In this document: positions 22,366 to 35,148 of the stretch, in pieces
Position numbering within the stretch: position 1 is the first letter of the stretch
Layout of the letters: each line of letters opens with the position of its first letter
NCBI GenBank assembly: GCA_001949185.1
Contig: BDGG01000012.1
Location: 1,072,035 to 1,136,034 of the forward strand
From: Ramazzottius varieornatus
Lineage: Eukaryota; Tardigrada; Eutardigrada; Parachela; Ramazzottiidae
Reading direction: 5' to 3'
DNA length: 64,000 bases
Made by a program: the position numbers and the translations under genes
Notes under the pieces: generated by a model
Database searches by the model: none
Told to the model about the DNA's origin: nothing
The model's input: the letters and a program-made list of their open reading frames with translations, nothing else

Positions 22366-22813
22366 TTACTTTTGCTCGACATCCATGCTCAGCTCATTGC
22401 TTCCTGACGGTGAGAGTAAACCTTGCATGGCGAGCCGTACTTTGTTCCGCGCTTGTTCTGTTCGCGCACTCCCGAGGCTCTTCAACAAGTGTCGTCGATG
22501 ATGTTCCAGCAGACGTTTCTGGGAGGAACGCATGGTCCCGGAAATGTGGATGATCTTTACGGCAGCCGGAATGTTTCCAACGCGGAGCAGCGACTCGATA
22601 GCATCCTTGACCATCAGATGTGGTCCACGCCGAGCTCGCAAGAACACGATGCCTGTTTCCGGGTTGAGGTACTTGACGCGCACATCGTTCAGCTGAGCTG
22701 CCACGCCCTGTTCACCATGAAGATCTTTCAGGGCCGTCATTATTGTGGAACGCATAGAGCCTTCATGGATTTTCTGGAAGGAGTTGACTTGATGGACTTC
22801 CAGGAGGAAATAA
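22366..22813 (-). CDS. POP5: POP5, RNase P/MRP protein subunit
   Basis: Protein subunit of nuclear RNase P (tRNA 5' maturation) and RNase MRP (rRNA processing). The main exon, 22366-22813, begins after a TTTGCAG acceptor and encodes about 148 residues. It opens YFLLEVHQVNSFQK and continues through VRVKYLNPETGIVFLRARR, IIHISGTMRSSQKRLLEHHRR and an acidic end. The order and the TGIV-LR and GT-R--QK motifs match the human protein. The first few codons (expected Met-Val-basic before YF) must lie in an upstream exon. A candidate ATG at 22901 reads Met-Val-Lys-Arg-Lys but has no in-phase donor, so the true exon 1 is unresolved. A 15-bp direct repeat (22896-22910 and 22916-22930) overlaps that candidate. 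Confidence 0.85.
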
Positions 22814-23115
22814 CTGCAAAGAACAAAAAGCCATCATTTAATCGACATAAACTTCTTTGCTTGCACATTCGAATAATACTCTATCCTTTACGTTTGACCA
22901 TCAGAATGACCGAATGACCATCAGAATGACCATATTTGGTAAACGTAGCATTTTTTTACACTTTACACATTACTGGCTTAAAACACGGCCAGCAAAAAAA
23001 GTCTTACTGGTTGTTCAGCACGACATCAGTTACAGGGATACTGTACTCGTTCGGTTAGTAAAGAATTGCGGAAAGAACCATCAACAGGTGCAACTAAACA
23101 GCTTTCCATTAGAAA
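22814..23115. other. short spacer between POP5 and CPSF1
   Basis: It contains the unresolved POP5 first exon and promoter, plus the CPSF1 3' UTR. The sequence gaccatcagaatgac occurs twice, at 22896-22910 and 22916-22930. No separate gene is seen. Confidence 0.5.
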
Positions 23116-26100
23116 TCAGAAAATGGCGGTTTGCCTATCGAGATCCAGCAGTTCTTCGAGGAGTGTATCGACCGACGTGCCGATCTTCATGGCCACTTCG
23201 TGTTTTTCCGTATGGTCCAGCTCCAAGTACAGGCTGCCCACTTTGCCGTCGGCGATTGATTTGGTCGTCGAGACCAAATCGAAACGTTCATGTTCCGAAG
23301 ACGTTCTGGCATTCCAGTAGAGCCTTGGACTCAAGCCAGCGCGATGTGAGCAGTGGTTGCTGAGGATGGTTTCCATCATGAGAAGCCGGCGGTAAGTCTT
23401 CTCCGGAATGTTGATGTAGCAAGCCACCGCACCATCCAACGTCGTCATGACCGTTACGTGCTTCTTCGTTAGAGCTGCTGCCCCTATCCGTTCCGCGTCG
23501 GGATACCTGAAAGACATCGGGCGAATGAATAAAATGAAATGCGACATCGGCAAATAACTTCACCCAGAACGTTTTCCCAAGTGGCGCGCCCTCTCGGCCA
23601 ATAACAATGAAGACGGGCGCCACTCGAGATAATGATCCGGATGAACTCATTTCCAAACTCTTCCGAAATTGATTTCGGTGAAATATCATTTTACAAGAAT
23701 CAGATTGCTTGAAGGAGAAAAAAAGATAATCTTACGTACCAGGAAGAGCATCGGAACCGAAACATGTTGGTAACATGTTGGCCCAAGTTACATTCCATTC
23801 GGCGGACTAGGCGATTACCAAAAGCAGCGAAGTAGTATTCAGGGTCGAACTGGAAGACGTGGAAATCTTGCTTGATATCGGTAACGGCAGTCGTGAGGCT
23901 TTGGTTGTCGACGCAGAACTCCGCGGCGTATGTGTGCATCTGGTTGGGATCGGAGGACACCAAGGAAAGCGTGCGGTACTGCTCTTGGAACCGAACGACA
24001 CTGACGGAACGCTGAATATCGGCGACAAGAATGAGATCTTTGATAGACGAAAGCTGCAGGACGTAAATCTGAACGTCGAGAAACGCCACTCCGACAAGGA
24101 TATTGCCTTTCAGACCTAGTATGAAAACCTACAAAATTCAGAAGGCTCCACTAAACATAAGCAAAGCTCCACTAAAAATACATATGTACTTTGCTGACTC
24201 GCATTGCGATATAATACTTCTTTTGAAAATCCGAGAGACAAACTCGACAAGATCTTTTTTCCAAGTGGCGCACACTTTGAGCCAATATACTTAGGAAAAT
24301 GCGCCACTCTGGAAAACAATCGTCGAGTTTGCTCGTCGAGCTCCCATTTCCTGGACTTCAGTACTTACCTTCTGACCAACAGCCGCAACGATGTATCCAT
24401 TGACACCACAGATGGCAGTCACTGGTCCTTTCTGCTCTTCGGCATAGATCTCCTTCTGTCGGAACTTGGTCATTGGCTGGTCAGGTTCCGGGTTGACTTC
24501 AACCACGTCCAAGAGGATGATTCTTCCTCGGCTCTGGACGTCCTCGCCGTACGACAGGTTAGTGCCGATGACGACGTACTCTTTTAAGCCGGTTTCCGTG
24601 CCGTTCCTCAACGGCAAGACCTTCATGGCCGTCACATGCTCAAAGTCCGGCAGATGGTACGACACTTCTGGTACCACTTGCCACTCTTCCGGCGACACCA
24701 AGTGAACCGAAAACCTAATAAAAATTTTATAATTAGAATAAATACCGCGATTAACGAACTGTTTCCTATAATCGAATTATTGGTTTTTAGATTCTCAACT
24801 CGGATTTATTTTTATTTTTCGATACTGCAGATTAATATAAGTTTCTGAACTTAAGAAATTTCGAGCGAACCTTGGTAGCATCGGATACGGAAATCGGGCG
24901 TCTCTTTCCGTCATTTCTTCGTCCACCTGATCCACTCCTCCATGAATGATTCTCTTTTCTGGGTACATCGCCGTGGTACACACCACGTAGGCTTTGCTCT
25001 CGAAATGGTACGTCAGATGATGAATGGTTCCCGGACTGCGTACTTTGATAACAGGCCATGTGAAGTCATAGTTCCAGTACGGTTCCAGCTCAGCCACACG
25101 GATCTGCTTCCTCGAGTTGTAGTAGATGAACCCCGCGTTACAGTTGCCGTTACTAAACTCCGCGAACGCTTTGATCGGTCCATCCACTGTCATCGGATGA
25201 AACCTCAAGATATTCCTATCCGTCACCATCACGAAGAACGAGTACGGAAAACAGAGAAAGACCCCCGAGTACCCCTGGACGTTCGTAAAGTGCCTCAAAT
25301 GCCTCTTCGCCAATCTTTCATCCACCTGATTCATATCCCGCGGTAACTTCCTCCTCAGTTTTCTCTCCCTCGTTAGCATATCATTCTTGACTTTGGAGAA
25401 ACAAATCCTCAATCTCGAGTCATCGAGCCCGTAATAGAAAGGTACGACATGGTAGACGTACACGTCTTCGCCAACGACTGCGAACAAGTACGGCTGTGTT
25501 TGCCGGACACCCAACCCAATCAAAAGGATCTCTTTCAACTGCATGCCTTGACAAGCGCTATCTATTACTTCTTTCGGTAGCTCCGCGTTCTCTAAAGCCC
25601 GAGCATCGTGAATGATTCTGGGCCCGTGAATGATAGAATGTGTACGGTAGACGGGAATCAAGTCGGGAACACTGACGATACAGATGGTGTTGTCGACGTA
25701 TGCGACAATCAGCCAGTCTGTATAGCCGTACGGCATGGTGTTAACTCGTTCTTCCACAAGGAACCGCTGGAAATCTTCGGGCGTTCTTTCGGTGTTTCTG
25801 AGGCGGAGTAGTTCAGCGTGTTCGGCCTTGGAAAGGTACAGTACTTCGTCATCTTCTTCGGGGTGAGACTCGACGCGTTGGACTTCCAGCTTGTCGGGCT
25901 CGACTTCCATGTCGACGGACCCGACGTTGGATGGCTTGTTGCTGGTAAACATGCCGCTTCGGTCGGTGTAGAAGGACGCGGTCAGGACTCCGCCCATGTT
26001 ACTGTTGGGGATTTCGACGAGGTCCTGGAGCTCGTGGTCCCATTCAAAGAGGAAGAGATTGCCCATGACGGTAACCACGGCCAGGCGGTTGCTTCCCTCG

Positions 26101-28978
26101 ATGGCCGACTTGATTTCATCCTTTTCTGTGACAAACAACCTCCGCATCAGATGAAAGGTCTGACAGTTTTGTATTCATCTAGCCTAATAATTTCAAATCA
26201 ATAACCTGATTACCCACGTCTTTTATGGCTTACCGCTTAATGGTAGCTCTTTCACTTCCGCGCCGGTTGGTCTGGCTAACTTGATATGGTACCGCGTGAC
26301 TTGAACCGCCAGTTTACCATCGTCCATCAGGCAGCAGAAGATGGTCTGCTCATCAACGCGGAAAGGGTGGTCGATATCTTCGGTGATTTCATCGCCACTC
26401 TGGAAGACTGCCGTACGACTCGCGGTAGTCACCACCACGTACTCGTGGAACCCCGCGCTGGCGCTTCGCAATGTCCAAATGTCTTCGGCACCAGGTAGAT
26501 CGAAAGAAGCGACGACGACCGGACGAATTTGCCGATGGAGTACACTGACAAACGACTACAAAGCAAGAAGAGCAATTGACAGAGATCTTCACGAAATGTA
26601 GCAATGATAAGGAATGAAAGACGAATAATAGTTCACACCCCTCATGCACCTGCATACAATACGACCTGAATACAATGTGGTACATCGGTACGCCGGGACT
26701 TGAAATATGTATACTTTCGGTTTCCTGATCTGTCTAATATCAAAATTTTTCCAATTTTATACTTCTTTTATACGAAAATTTGATGACGATCTGTGAAGAT
26801 AAGGTACCTCGCTGTCATAGCCTGAGCAGGTTACCAAATCCGCGTCTTTATCCGGTATCCTGGTGAAGTCTTCCAGGTTGTGCAGAGGTTCGCCGACGGT
26901 GGACGTTCGACAAGGACCAATGTTCAGCAATGCATCACACGGTGCAAAGCGGAGCTTCTTCAAGGTCGTGACGACGCTGGTGTTAGCATTCGGACCGTAG
27001 ATCTCATCGTCATCCACCACTTCCATGGCTATCCTCCGCTGCTGTCCCGGCTCCTTCTTCACTCCATCTGAATTCTCTTCGTCGTTATTTTCACCTGAAG
27101 TTTCCTCAGCTTCGATCCATGCGCTGCTGTTGTACACATACAAGACGGAATCGGACATCTTTCCTCCAAAAAACACGTACCCACCTGCAACCAGAAGACT
27201 TACTGTATTATTCAACAGAAATTCCCCTTCTCTGGGAATAATAAAACTGCCTTATGACAGAAAATACAAAAGCTGATCTTCTGGAAAAACAAAGCTTGAG
27301 AATTAAAGATTTCAGTCTCTTATTACCTTCCAAAGGAGTGATGCAGGAAGCATATCGGCCATTCAGCACTTGCTGGAAATGGAAGTCCTTGATGGACCTC
27401 AGAACGCTATCATACACTAATGTGATGACATAAACATTCCCGTTCATCAGTGCCAGCAGACATCGTTCGGTCTCGAAGAACGAGCATCTTGACCCATCCA
27501 ACGTTGCCACCACATTCTGAACAGGCTTCAAAGCGAACCGGACAACTCCTACCGCCGCACTGTTCAACGATATCCCATGCGGTGGATTACCTTGGACCAC
27601 ATGAATGATGGAGCTGGTGGAGAAGACCAGCAGCCCACCAATGGGTCGCGGAACGTTCCTCAGATACATGCAGTCGTACGGCAAACCCATCATACTCCAG
27701 ATGAGATGGTATGACTTCTCCCGCGTGTTGATGGAGATCGCCGCCACGAGGCACGACTCACTGCTAACTGCGGCTCGACCAGCGTACGAGAAACTTTTGT
27801 GACAGAGAACTGCGACAGTAGGCTCCAAATAACCTGTAACACCAAACTAGCTACTTTGGTCTGATGAGCTTTCTATGGGGCGTGGACCAATGACTTAAAG
27901 CAGATCGTTTTCCCATGCGGCGCACGATGCCAGCCAAGAGCAATTGAAATGTGCGCCACTTGAAGTAACGATCTGGCTCGGTTCATTTAGCTATGTCCCA
28001 TATATACTTAGGTGGTGGGAAGCTTTGCCTTACCGGACAACATCTGGAAGTCTTGGATGAACTCGACAGGTTCGTCTTTGAGGGGCTTCAAGCTCAGCGC
28101 GAACGACTTATACTGAGTGATGGGTTTCGGTCCCGTCAAGGCGTTGTCTGATCTCGTCGGAGCTTGCGTAAAAGGGACCACCATCAACTGTGTTCTGTAC
28201 AGTCGCATGATGGCACATCGACCATCAGGATCGACACGGACTAGTGGCTCTGCTTGGCCGAGGTTCGTCGGCATCTCGTCGCTGTACTTTGCCGCTTCGT
28301 AGTCGTGAAGGGAGATGGAGCGAAGATCGTTGACTGTAGGGTCGTACTGGACGCAAGACAACTTGGCGTCAGCGAACGTTAAGAGGAGAAGGTCGCGGTT
28401 GGAATTCGCTAGAGTCGAAGCTTTCAGGTCCGTGATGGTTCCGAATAGCTCGAAAGAAGCAACGCACTCTAGACGGACGTTCTCCGGGGGGAAAAGGAAG
28501 GAAGGCTGTTCCGCTGGTTTCTCCTGACTAACGGCATCCGTAACCTGAAGGGAAAACACTCAAATGATCACTATTCTTCGCAATGTACTCTGCTGTAAAA
28601 ATAGCTATTGGCTCTAACTTGGTCTGGTTGCTGTCGAGCAGGAGCTGGAGTCGGTATCGTTGGAGCGTACAAGTCTTCGTCGTCGTAGTCGTCAACCGGC
28701 ATAACTGGAGAAGTTGTCAGCTTACTGACTTCCGGTACATGTTCGTCCATTGGTTGTGGAGACGCTGCTCTCTGTACTCGTACTGTTTCCGTGATGGCAG
28801 GGTCGTCATACCCCACGGGGAAACCCGGCTGGATCGCCACATTGAGACGGTAAACTTGGACGAAGTTCAGACCAGCAACCACAAGGGACTTTTCGCGCTT
28901 GTTGAAGAAGTTGCAGTAGACAGAGTGGTGGATCGCGGATGGTGGTAGGAGAAATTTTATAGCTCCACAAGCCATCAT
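23116..28978 (-). CDS. CPSF1: CPSF1 (CPSF160), cleavage and polyadenylation specificity factor subunit 1 (1,485 aa)
   Basis: Scaffold subunit of the nuclear complex that recognises AAUAAA and directs pre-mRNA 3' cleavage. Nine exons join in frame: 28619-28978, 28034-28544, 27327-27833, 26808-27184, 26234-26555, 24871-26125, 24369-24714, 23740-24128 and 23116-23506 (4,458 nt; human about 1,443 aa). Blocks shared with the human protein include VYCNFFNKREKSLVVAG, RVDPDGRCAIM, PIGGLLVFSTSSI, the acidic DDDEIYG region, DALLNIGPC, GYSGVFLCFP, RFHPMTVDGPIKAF, EQKGPVTAICGVNGYIVAAV, PEKTYRRLLMM and the C-terminal block VDTLLEELLDLDR. Architecture is three WD-type beta-propellers, as in DDB1. Three introns carry MITE-like insertions. 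The exon 5/6 junction was chosen by phase (acceptor at 26126). Confidence 0.96.
23548..23652. mobile_element. MITE-like palindromic element, copy 2 (CPSF1 intron 8)
   Basis: The left end cggcaaataac leads to the core cgttttcccaagtggcgcg. The right half carries the complementary core cgccactcgagataatgatc. It lies inside the last CPSF1 intron (23507-23739). Confidence 0.75.
24233..24335. mobile_element. MITE-like palindromic element, copy 3 (CPSF1 intron 7)
   Basis: The left arm gacaaactcgacaagatc plus ttttttccaagtggcgcac pairs with the right arm gcgccactctggaaaacaat plus cgtcgagtttgctcg. This is the best-preserved pair of arms, about 38 bp each. It lies in the intron between CPSF1 exons 24128 and 24369. 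Confidence 0.8.
27887..27990. mobile_element. MITE-like palindromic element, copy 4 (CPSF1 intron 2)
   Basis: The left arm has agatcgttttcccatgcggc plus gcac. The right arm has gtgcgccacttgaagtaacg plus atctgg. It lies in the CPSF1 intron 27834-28033. Confidence 0.8.
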
Positions 28979-30276
28979 CTATAATGCAAAGAAAGAAGGA
29001 TAAGGCTCGTCTACTAAACTCAACCTGCCGAGAATATAACGCGCAGCGAAATGAGCGTATTACACATATAAACCCCGGAAGTCAGAAAGGTACTTACAAG
29101 TAATATATAGATGTTATGTTCCCAATTATCCGAGAAACAGTATTCGCTCAGTGATGATATCCGTTCCCAAACTTCCAAATCTTCACTTTTCAGATACTCG
29201 TACTGCAATTCAGATGCGATCGAGAAGAATTTCTCAGCTAAATACAGGTGTACTCAACCTCAAAGCATCGAGCATGGCATACACTAGATCTGACATATGG
29301 CAGATGCTACACCGATCCGTCATACCGACCGGTGCCTTCCCTATTCTACGTTTGAATTTCCATTTTGCCGTCTTTCCGCCTGGCCCCATAATTTTTACTG
29401 CCCCATAATTCCCCGTCGCGTGTACGGTAGATAATAATAAGGACTGCGTATTATAACTGTATACTCAATCTGCGAACAGCGTCGCACGCCTAGGCACTGC
29501 GTGTGCGACGTTTCATGTACTTGCAGCCACCTACAGTCTCAAGGATATCCTGTCAAAGTTACCCTTACCGAAACTTCTGACGGACCATTGGGTGACAGAA
29601 GATCCAAAAGTTTCGGACAGCTAGATTCCGGATATCCCTCGGACCTTCCGGTGGCCGGTGCTCGGAGTCAAAATGCGGTCTCTGTCCGTTGCTCCAAGTA
29701 CGGTTGTAAATCAGAAACAACGGGTCTTTCGAGACCAGCAGAAATTTCGTCAGAATCAGGACGGATAAACTTCATCTACGAATCCCTACTTCGAGAAAAG
29801 ATGTCAGCGGGAAAACTAATCGAACGTTAATTCCAATTTCCAAATCTCACAAAATTCGCAAAATTCACAAAATTCACGAATTCTTATTTCCCACACGAGA
29901 ACTACGTACAGCGGTAGAAACTTCTTTACATTCAAATGCTTTGGTCAATCAACCCAGCTCTTGATGCTCGGAAACACTGTGATGTCATTTGTGTGATGTC
30001 ACACTGTGATGAGATAACGTCATGTCATATAACAAACCATTGTTTTAAACTTTTGATTTTCCCGCAAAATTTAACTCCAAGTTTCTCCTACAGTCTCCAT
30101 CGTTCTCCCGTTTTAGAGCTGCATTCTGGACTTCTATGCCCACCATTCGGGAAGGAAAATCTGACGAGTGGATATATGGGACGGGAATGTCGTAGGCTGG
30201 GTTAATCAGCGATTCAACACCTTCGCATTGGGAGAATAGAAGGCAGACGTCAGCTGTTCGGTTGATCCTCCTGAAG
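28979..30276. other. 1.3-kb divergent spacer CPSF1 / CHTF18
   Basis: It should hold both promoters. A plus-strand frame at 29501-29830 (109 codons) follows an acceptor-like cctacag near 29535 and could be an exon, but the protein is unrecognised. A GC-rich hairpin pairs gtcgcacgc (about 29481-29489) with gcgtgtgcgac (about 29499-29509). It sits directly at the start of that frame. No further gene is supported. Confidence 0.4.
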
Positions 30277-33200
30277 ATGCAGTCAGCACTGGAAGACATC
30301 TCTGTAGAAGATCTTGTCTATAACGACGACGATGACTTCACTTCTCGACTTTCCAAGAAGAGGAAGAAGTTCCACGATCCGAAGGATATCGCTTCGAATT
30401 CCCGACTCTCCCTCGCTGCCTTCTTGGAGAACAACGATTCTGATTTCCCTCTGAGAATCGCACCTCCACGCACCATCCCTAAAGCTTCGTTTACTGTAAG
30501 CAGTTCAGACGTCCTGAAAGACCCTCTTGCTTACGCCCATGTCCCTAAACCAACAGACGACCGTCCAGAGGATGACGACTTGGAGATAACGGAGTTCAAT
30601 CAGCCTACGCAGTCAGCAGGTGTTCCTTAATTCCCATTCTGTTACACCGAAACATGGTAATGGTATTAACCGTTTTTATCTTCCTGACAGAGAAACGAGT
30701 CGACAAGCCGCCCAGCCATGAAAGACTGCCAGATTTCCCGGAAGACGTGCGGAACGATTTTCCAGATATGTCGATCCGAGAAAGAACGTCTCCGCTTTTT
30801 CGTAAAGGTATCCCTTCACCGCTGCCCGAAATCCCAGCTCCGCCGACTCCAGCCACCATTCCGGTTAGGTCTTTTACGGAAGATGTGCCGAATATAAGGC
30901 GAGAGAATTTGACCAATACTTTCAACGAGATAGAACGCATACAAGTTTTTCGTCGTCAGCCCAAAAGTGATCACATCTCGGTCGACTCCGATGGACAAAA
31001 ACTGTACCTACGTTTCAAGAAGAAAAATTGGCAGAAGCTGGAGCACGCTAGTTTTGCTGATGCCAATGTTCGGCACACATCTTCCCAAGCTTCTTTCCAT
31101 GCATTTCGTATCCTTCTGGACGATGTGAGGAACCAGATGGACGTTGATCGACAGATTCCCAAGGACTATACGCCTACCCTACCAGTGAATACCGCGTTCG
31201 AAGCCAGAGACGTCTGGGTGGAGAAGTACCGTCCTAATCGATACCTGGAGCTTTTGAGTGACGAAGGTAATCACTTTTGCGTAATGAGACTTCTTCGTTC
31301 TAAATTTGTCTCATTTTAGGTGTAAATCGGGCGCTTCTGCATTGGCTCAAGCTTTGGGATCCTGTCGTCTTCAATAGAGAGCCAAGCTTCATGAACCCCT
31401 ATAATAACTTTGGCAAGCGGAAAAAGAAGGACGACAAGCCGCAGTTCGACCGGAGAAAATATGGTGGAGTCTCTGACATTTTCTTCACGGTGGATGCGGA
31501 CAAGAGGCCGAAGTTCAAAGCAGCTCTGCTATGTGGTCCTCCTGGCCTGGGTAAAACTACCTTGGCTCAAGTTATAGCTCGACATGCTGGGTATGAACCC
31601 ATGGAAATGAACGCGAGTGACGACCGAACCATCGAAATCTTCCGAAACCGCGTTGAGTCTTCGGTTATGAATGGCAACGTCGTTTCCATGCTTCAAGATG
31701 GTAAGGATCCAAATTTCGGCTCATTTCGAGTCTCGCTCTTATGAGCAGCCCAGCAAAACGAAAATATCGGTCCTTCAAGCACCTGCTTACTTCATAACAC
31801 GCACATGCTATGGCTCTGGGGTATGTAGGTGCTTGTTGATTTTGAGGCCTTCTCTCCGGACTTCTCATTCATCTGAGAAAAAGCTTCTTCCTTATTTAAC
31901 CTTTCTTTTTTCAGGGAAAGTTAACCGCCCGAAGTGTCTGATCATCGACGAGATCGATGGGGCTCCGGCGAACACAGTAGAGTACCTCGTGAAGCTTCTG
32001 AAAGGCGAAGCAAGGACCAACCCAGCCAAGAAAAAGACCAAGACAAAACTGGGTCTTTGGAGGCCGATCATTTGCATCTGTAACGACATGTACGTTCCAG
32101 CCTTGAAATCACTACGGCAATCCACGATGGTTCTGCGCTTTCCGTCTATCGATCGTTCCCGGCTAGTATCGAGGTTGTCGGACATCTGTCGGGGTATGGA
32201 AGTACAGGCTGATTCCTCGGTTCTCACCACGCTCTGCGAGAAGTCCGAAGACGATATTCGGACTTGTCTAAATAGCCTCCAGTTCGCTTCTGTACAAGGA
32301 AAGCGTCTGAACATCCAGGAAATAAGCAAGGCGACTATGGGATGCAAAGATAACCGGAAGCAACTGCTGAAAGTGTGGGAAACCATTTTTCGGTACGATA
32401 AGGAATTAAAACCGTATTATCAAAGTATTTTCGATATTCTACAGAACGAATCCGAAAAGAAAAACAATACAGTAATATCATTTGTGCTTTCTCTCTAGGC
32501 TTCCGCGACCAAAGCCAACCGAGTTTTCCAGCACTTCCGCCACTGATCGTATCGGCCACATACTTCAGACAGTCCAACTGGGCGAAACCGACAAAATCAT
32601 GTCCGGAGTCTTTGAGAACTTTCTCATAGTCCACCACAAAGACTCATCCCTGCACACCGCCAGCGAGTGCGCAAACTGGCGAGCGTATACCGACGTGATG
32701 GAGCGGGGAATTTACGAAGACCAGAACTGGTCGCTGCTCAGCTACCTTCCGTTCTACGCCGTAGCCGTCCACCTTCACTTAGGCGCACTCTCCACACCCC
32801 TGTTCTCTTTCCCCACAACTCATTTCGAAGCATACAAACGAACAAGCCAGAACAAGGAAACAATAGCGGCGCTACTGAAAGACCTAGCTCCCAGTCTGTA
32901 TAGTTCAGTTAAGAGACAATTGCCCGAGACCGAACTTCTACCTTTCCTGGTTCACATCATCCAACCACCACTCAAATCCACTTCCTTACACTTGTCAAAC
33001 CATGAACGAAGTGAGCTGAAAAGAGTCGTAGACTTGATGGTCACTTATGGCCTCACATACCGAGAAGAACGCACTGTAACGTCCTTCCACCGTGAGCTGC
33101 TCGATCCACAACTCGAGTCGATCGCTTCGTTCCCGAATGTCCAACAGTGCCCGGCCATGCAGACTGCCGTCCGCGCTATGGTGTCGCGAGAAGTGCAGTT

Positions 33201-33489
33201 ACAGTTGATCAATGTTAACGCTCGTAAAGAAGATAGCTCAACGGAAGAACTTGCGGATATTGTTCAAGAACCCGTCACGAAGCCTGTGGTGAAGCCGAAC
33301 GAACCACCAGGAGGGAAGAATACTTCGAAGCTGCAAGTTTGGTCAGTGTATGACTACTTCAGAGGGCAAAACCCATCGCAAACACCGAAGCCTGCGGCGG
33401 CGGACCAGCGGACCAAAATTTGGTTTCGTTATAAAGAGGGTTACAGTAATGCGGTCTGTCGAGACATCAAAGTGAAAGATCTGATGTGA
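30277..33489 (+). CDS. CHTF18: CHTF18, alternative clamp-loader large subunit (922 aa)
   Basis: Large subunit of the CTF18-RFC clamp loader, which loads PCNA and supports sister-chromatid cohesion. Five exons join in frame: 30277-30619, 30691-31266, 31320-31700, 31915-32392 and 32499-33489 (2,769 nt). The N-terminal 200 residues are disordered and acidic. The motif WVEKYRPNRYLELLSDEG opens the AAA+ module. Walker A is GPPGLGKTT (about residues 380-388), followed by HAGYEPMEMNASDDR. Walker B is LIIDEIDGAP (about 442-451), and sensor 1 is PIICICNDMYVP. The C-terminus ends with KIWFRYKEGYSNAVCRD plus IKVKDLM, the conserved tail that binds CTF8/DCC1. Length is near human CHTF18 (975 aa). It converges on ROGDI with 243 bp between stops. 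Confidence 0.96.
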
Positions 33490-33732
33490 ATTTGTGGTAT
33501 CTTTTTGCCAACGTTCATCGCATTTCAAAATGGTTTTGAGTTCATGTGTTCCTTCTACTCACACATACAGATAACGCGTTCTTGAATAAAAGAGACATTT
33601 CAGGGAATGGTTCTGTCCAGCAGCACGATCACACCAAGTAGACTCTTGAAATCAAGTCAAAATAAAACATGAAAAACAACAGTAAAATTAGACAGCGGTT
33701 ATTTTCAAAGTTTGACACCATCTGAGACAGCG

Positions 33733-35148
33733 TCATTCGAACGATTTCGGAGCGAGATCAAGGTTCTGAGTGAAGATATTCACCTACGCAGTAAACGGTA
33801 CAAAAGAAACGGTACAACATGCTATCTTCAGTAAAATCGTGTGAAAGTTATCCGTACCTTATCCAACAGCTGCTGACAGCTTTGCAGTGCAACGGTAAGT
33901 AGAACCATGACTTCAGTTAGCCAAGGTATCGACACTTCCGCCTGCAAAGGGGATGAATACACTGAGTGCGAGAGCCTCTTAGCACTAGAGTTCTGTTATT
34001 CTCACCTGGAAGCAGTCGAAGTTTTGAGCACTGGGCAGCACTTGATATAGTGCGAAGATCATCTTGTGTGCTTGAATGTAGAAGGATGCTGACATGTCGT
34101 TGGGAAGGGGAGGAACAAAGTGTCTCCGGTGCGCAGGGCTCTTCAGCTCCTCGAACGTTCTCTTCTTCGGTATGGTCAGTGTGGTTCTCGCCCGCATCAA
34201 GTGAGTCACCACGGGCTGCACGAGCTGGAAGGAATCAATCGAAGTGTCAGACGGGGAAATCTTTGTTAGAACGAGCTGGCTGCGCTACTGTACCCGAGTG
34301 ACTTCTTCGGCACTGCGATATTCATAACTGTCTTCCTTGACGGTGAGTTCCAGTAGCGCTTCAGAGACCGAGTTGAATGCATCTTGCAGCTGTTGCAGCA
34401 GATATGGTGCTTCCGGTGGTATACCAAAGCGAATCATCTGCGGTGGGTTCTTAAGTGACGAAATGCGGAACGTTACATCCTAAAAATTTGGCAGGATTAG
34501 TGAATCACTGAACCACACAGGTATTCCGAGACGTATTCAGCGAAACTATCACGCGGTACATACCGCTGCAGTCACGGAAGTGCCTGTTACAGTTGCAACA
34601 CATTTCAGATAATCACCGCCACTACAGAGAACAAAATCATTCACGATCTGTGTTCACTTGTTAGCTGGGAAAAACTTACTTGGCTGGGTTCATCATCAGC
34701 CGTTCTTCACGAACCGGGCGACCAATCTCTGAAACAGTTAAACAGACATTCTTTATGTATCGCCTACCTCAAAAGAAACGGAGTACAAACCGGAGATAGT
34801 GAACGGCAGCCTTCCCTTGCATTCCTACAAAGCACACGACGAACCGAATATCGAATGGGGCACTCGTAATCTCGTACTTGTTGCAGTAATAACATGTATT
34901 TCACAGCATCCGTCTCCCCATGTCGTGTGACAAATCTTACCTGCAGAATGTTCCTCAAATATTTCACACATGATGGTATCTCAGTCTGCAGGAACCAATG
35001 ATACTCCCTCTCCTGAGAAGGTATACAGTGAAAATAATTAGCGGACAGCTAGGTGCTGGCCGTGCTCAGCGGCGTGCTGCACTTGTCGCATTGATAGTGA
35101 TGGCACGCTGACGCTTACCATGATTTCTATCTCGTTTAATTCTTCCAT
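33733..35148 (-). CDS. ROGDI: ROGDI homologue (248 aa)
   Basis: Orthologue of the leucine-zipper protein mutated in Kohlschutter-Tonz syndrome; in animals it belongs to the RAVE/Rabconnectin-linked machinery that acts on V-ATPase. Eight small exons join in frame: 35119-35148, 34941-35012, 34680-34726, 34564-34621, 34294-34479, 34006-34224, 33858-33941 and 33733-33783 (747 nt). Matching blocks are EREYHWFLQTEIPSCVKYLR (human EEEFRWLLHDEV region), RPVREERLMMNPA, SVSEALLELTVKEDSYEYRS, LMRARTTLTIP, PLPNDMSASFYIQAHKMIFA and WLTEVMVLLTVALQSCQQLL. It is shorter than the human protein (287 aa), mainly at the N-terminus and in the central loop. The first exon codes for only ten residues. Confidence 0.9.

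Noticed and set aside
24795-24870. Extension of CPSF1 exon 6 to the end of its open frame
   Set aside because: The homologous join is the donor at 24871, which leads in phase into the exon starting at 24714.
23750-27300. Long plus-strand frames antisense to CPSF1
   Set aside because: They are shadow frames of a conserved coding sequence on the minus strand and carry no similarity of their own.
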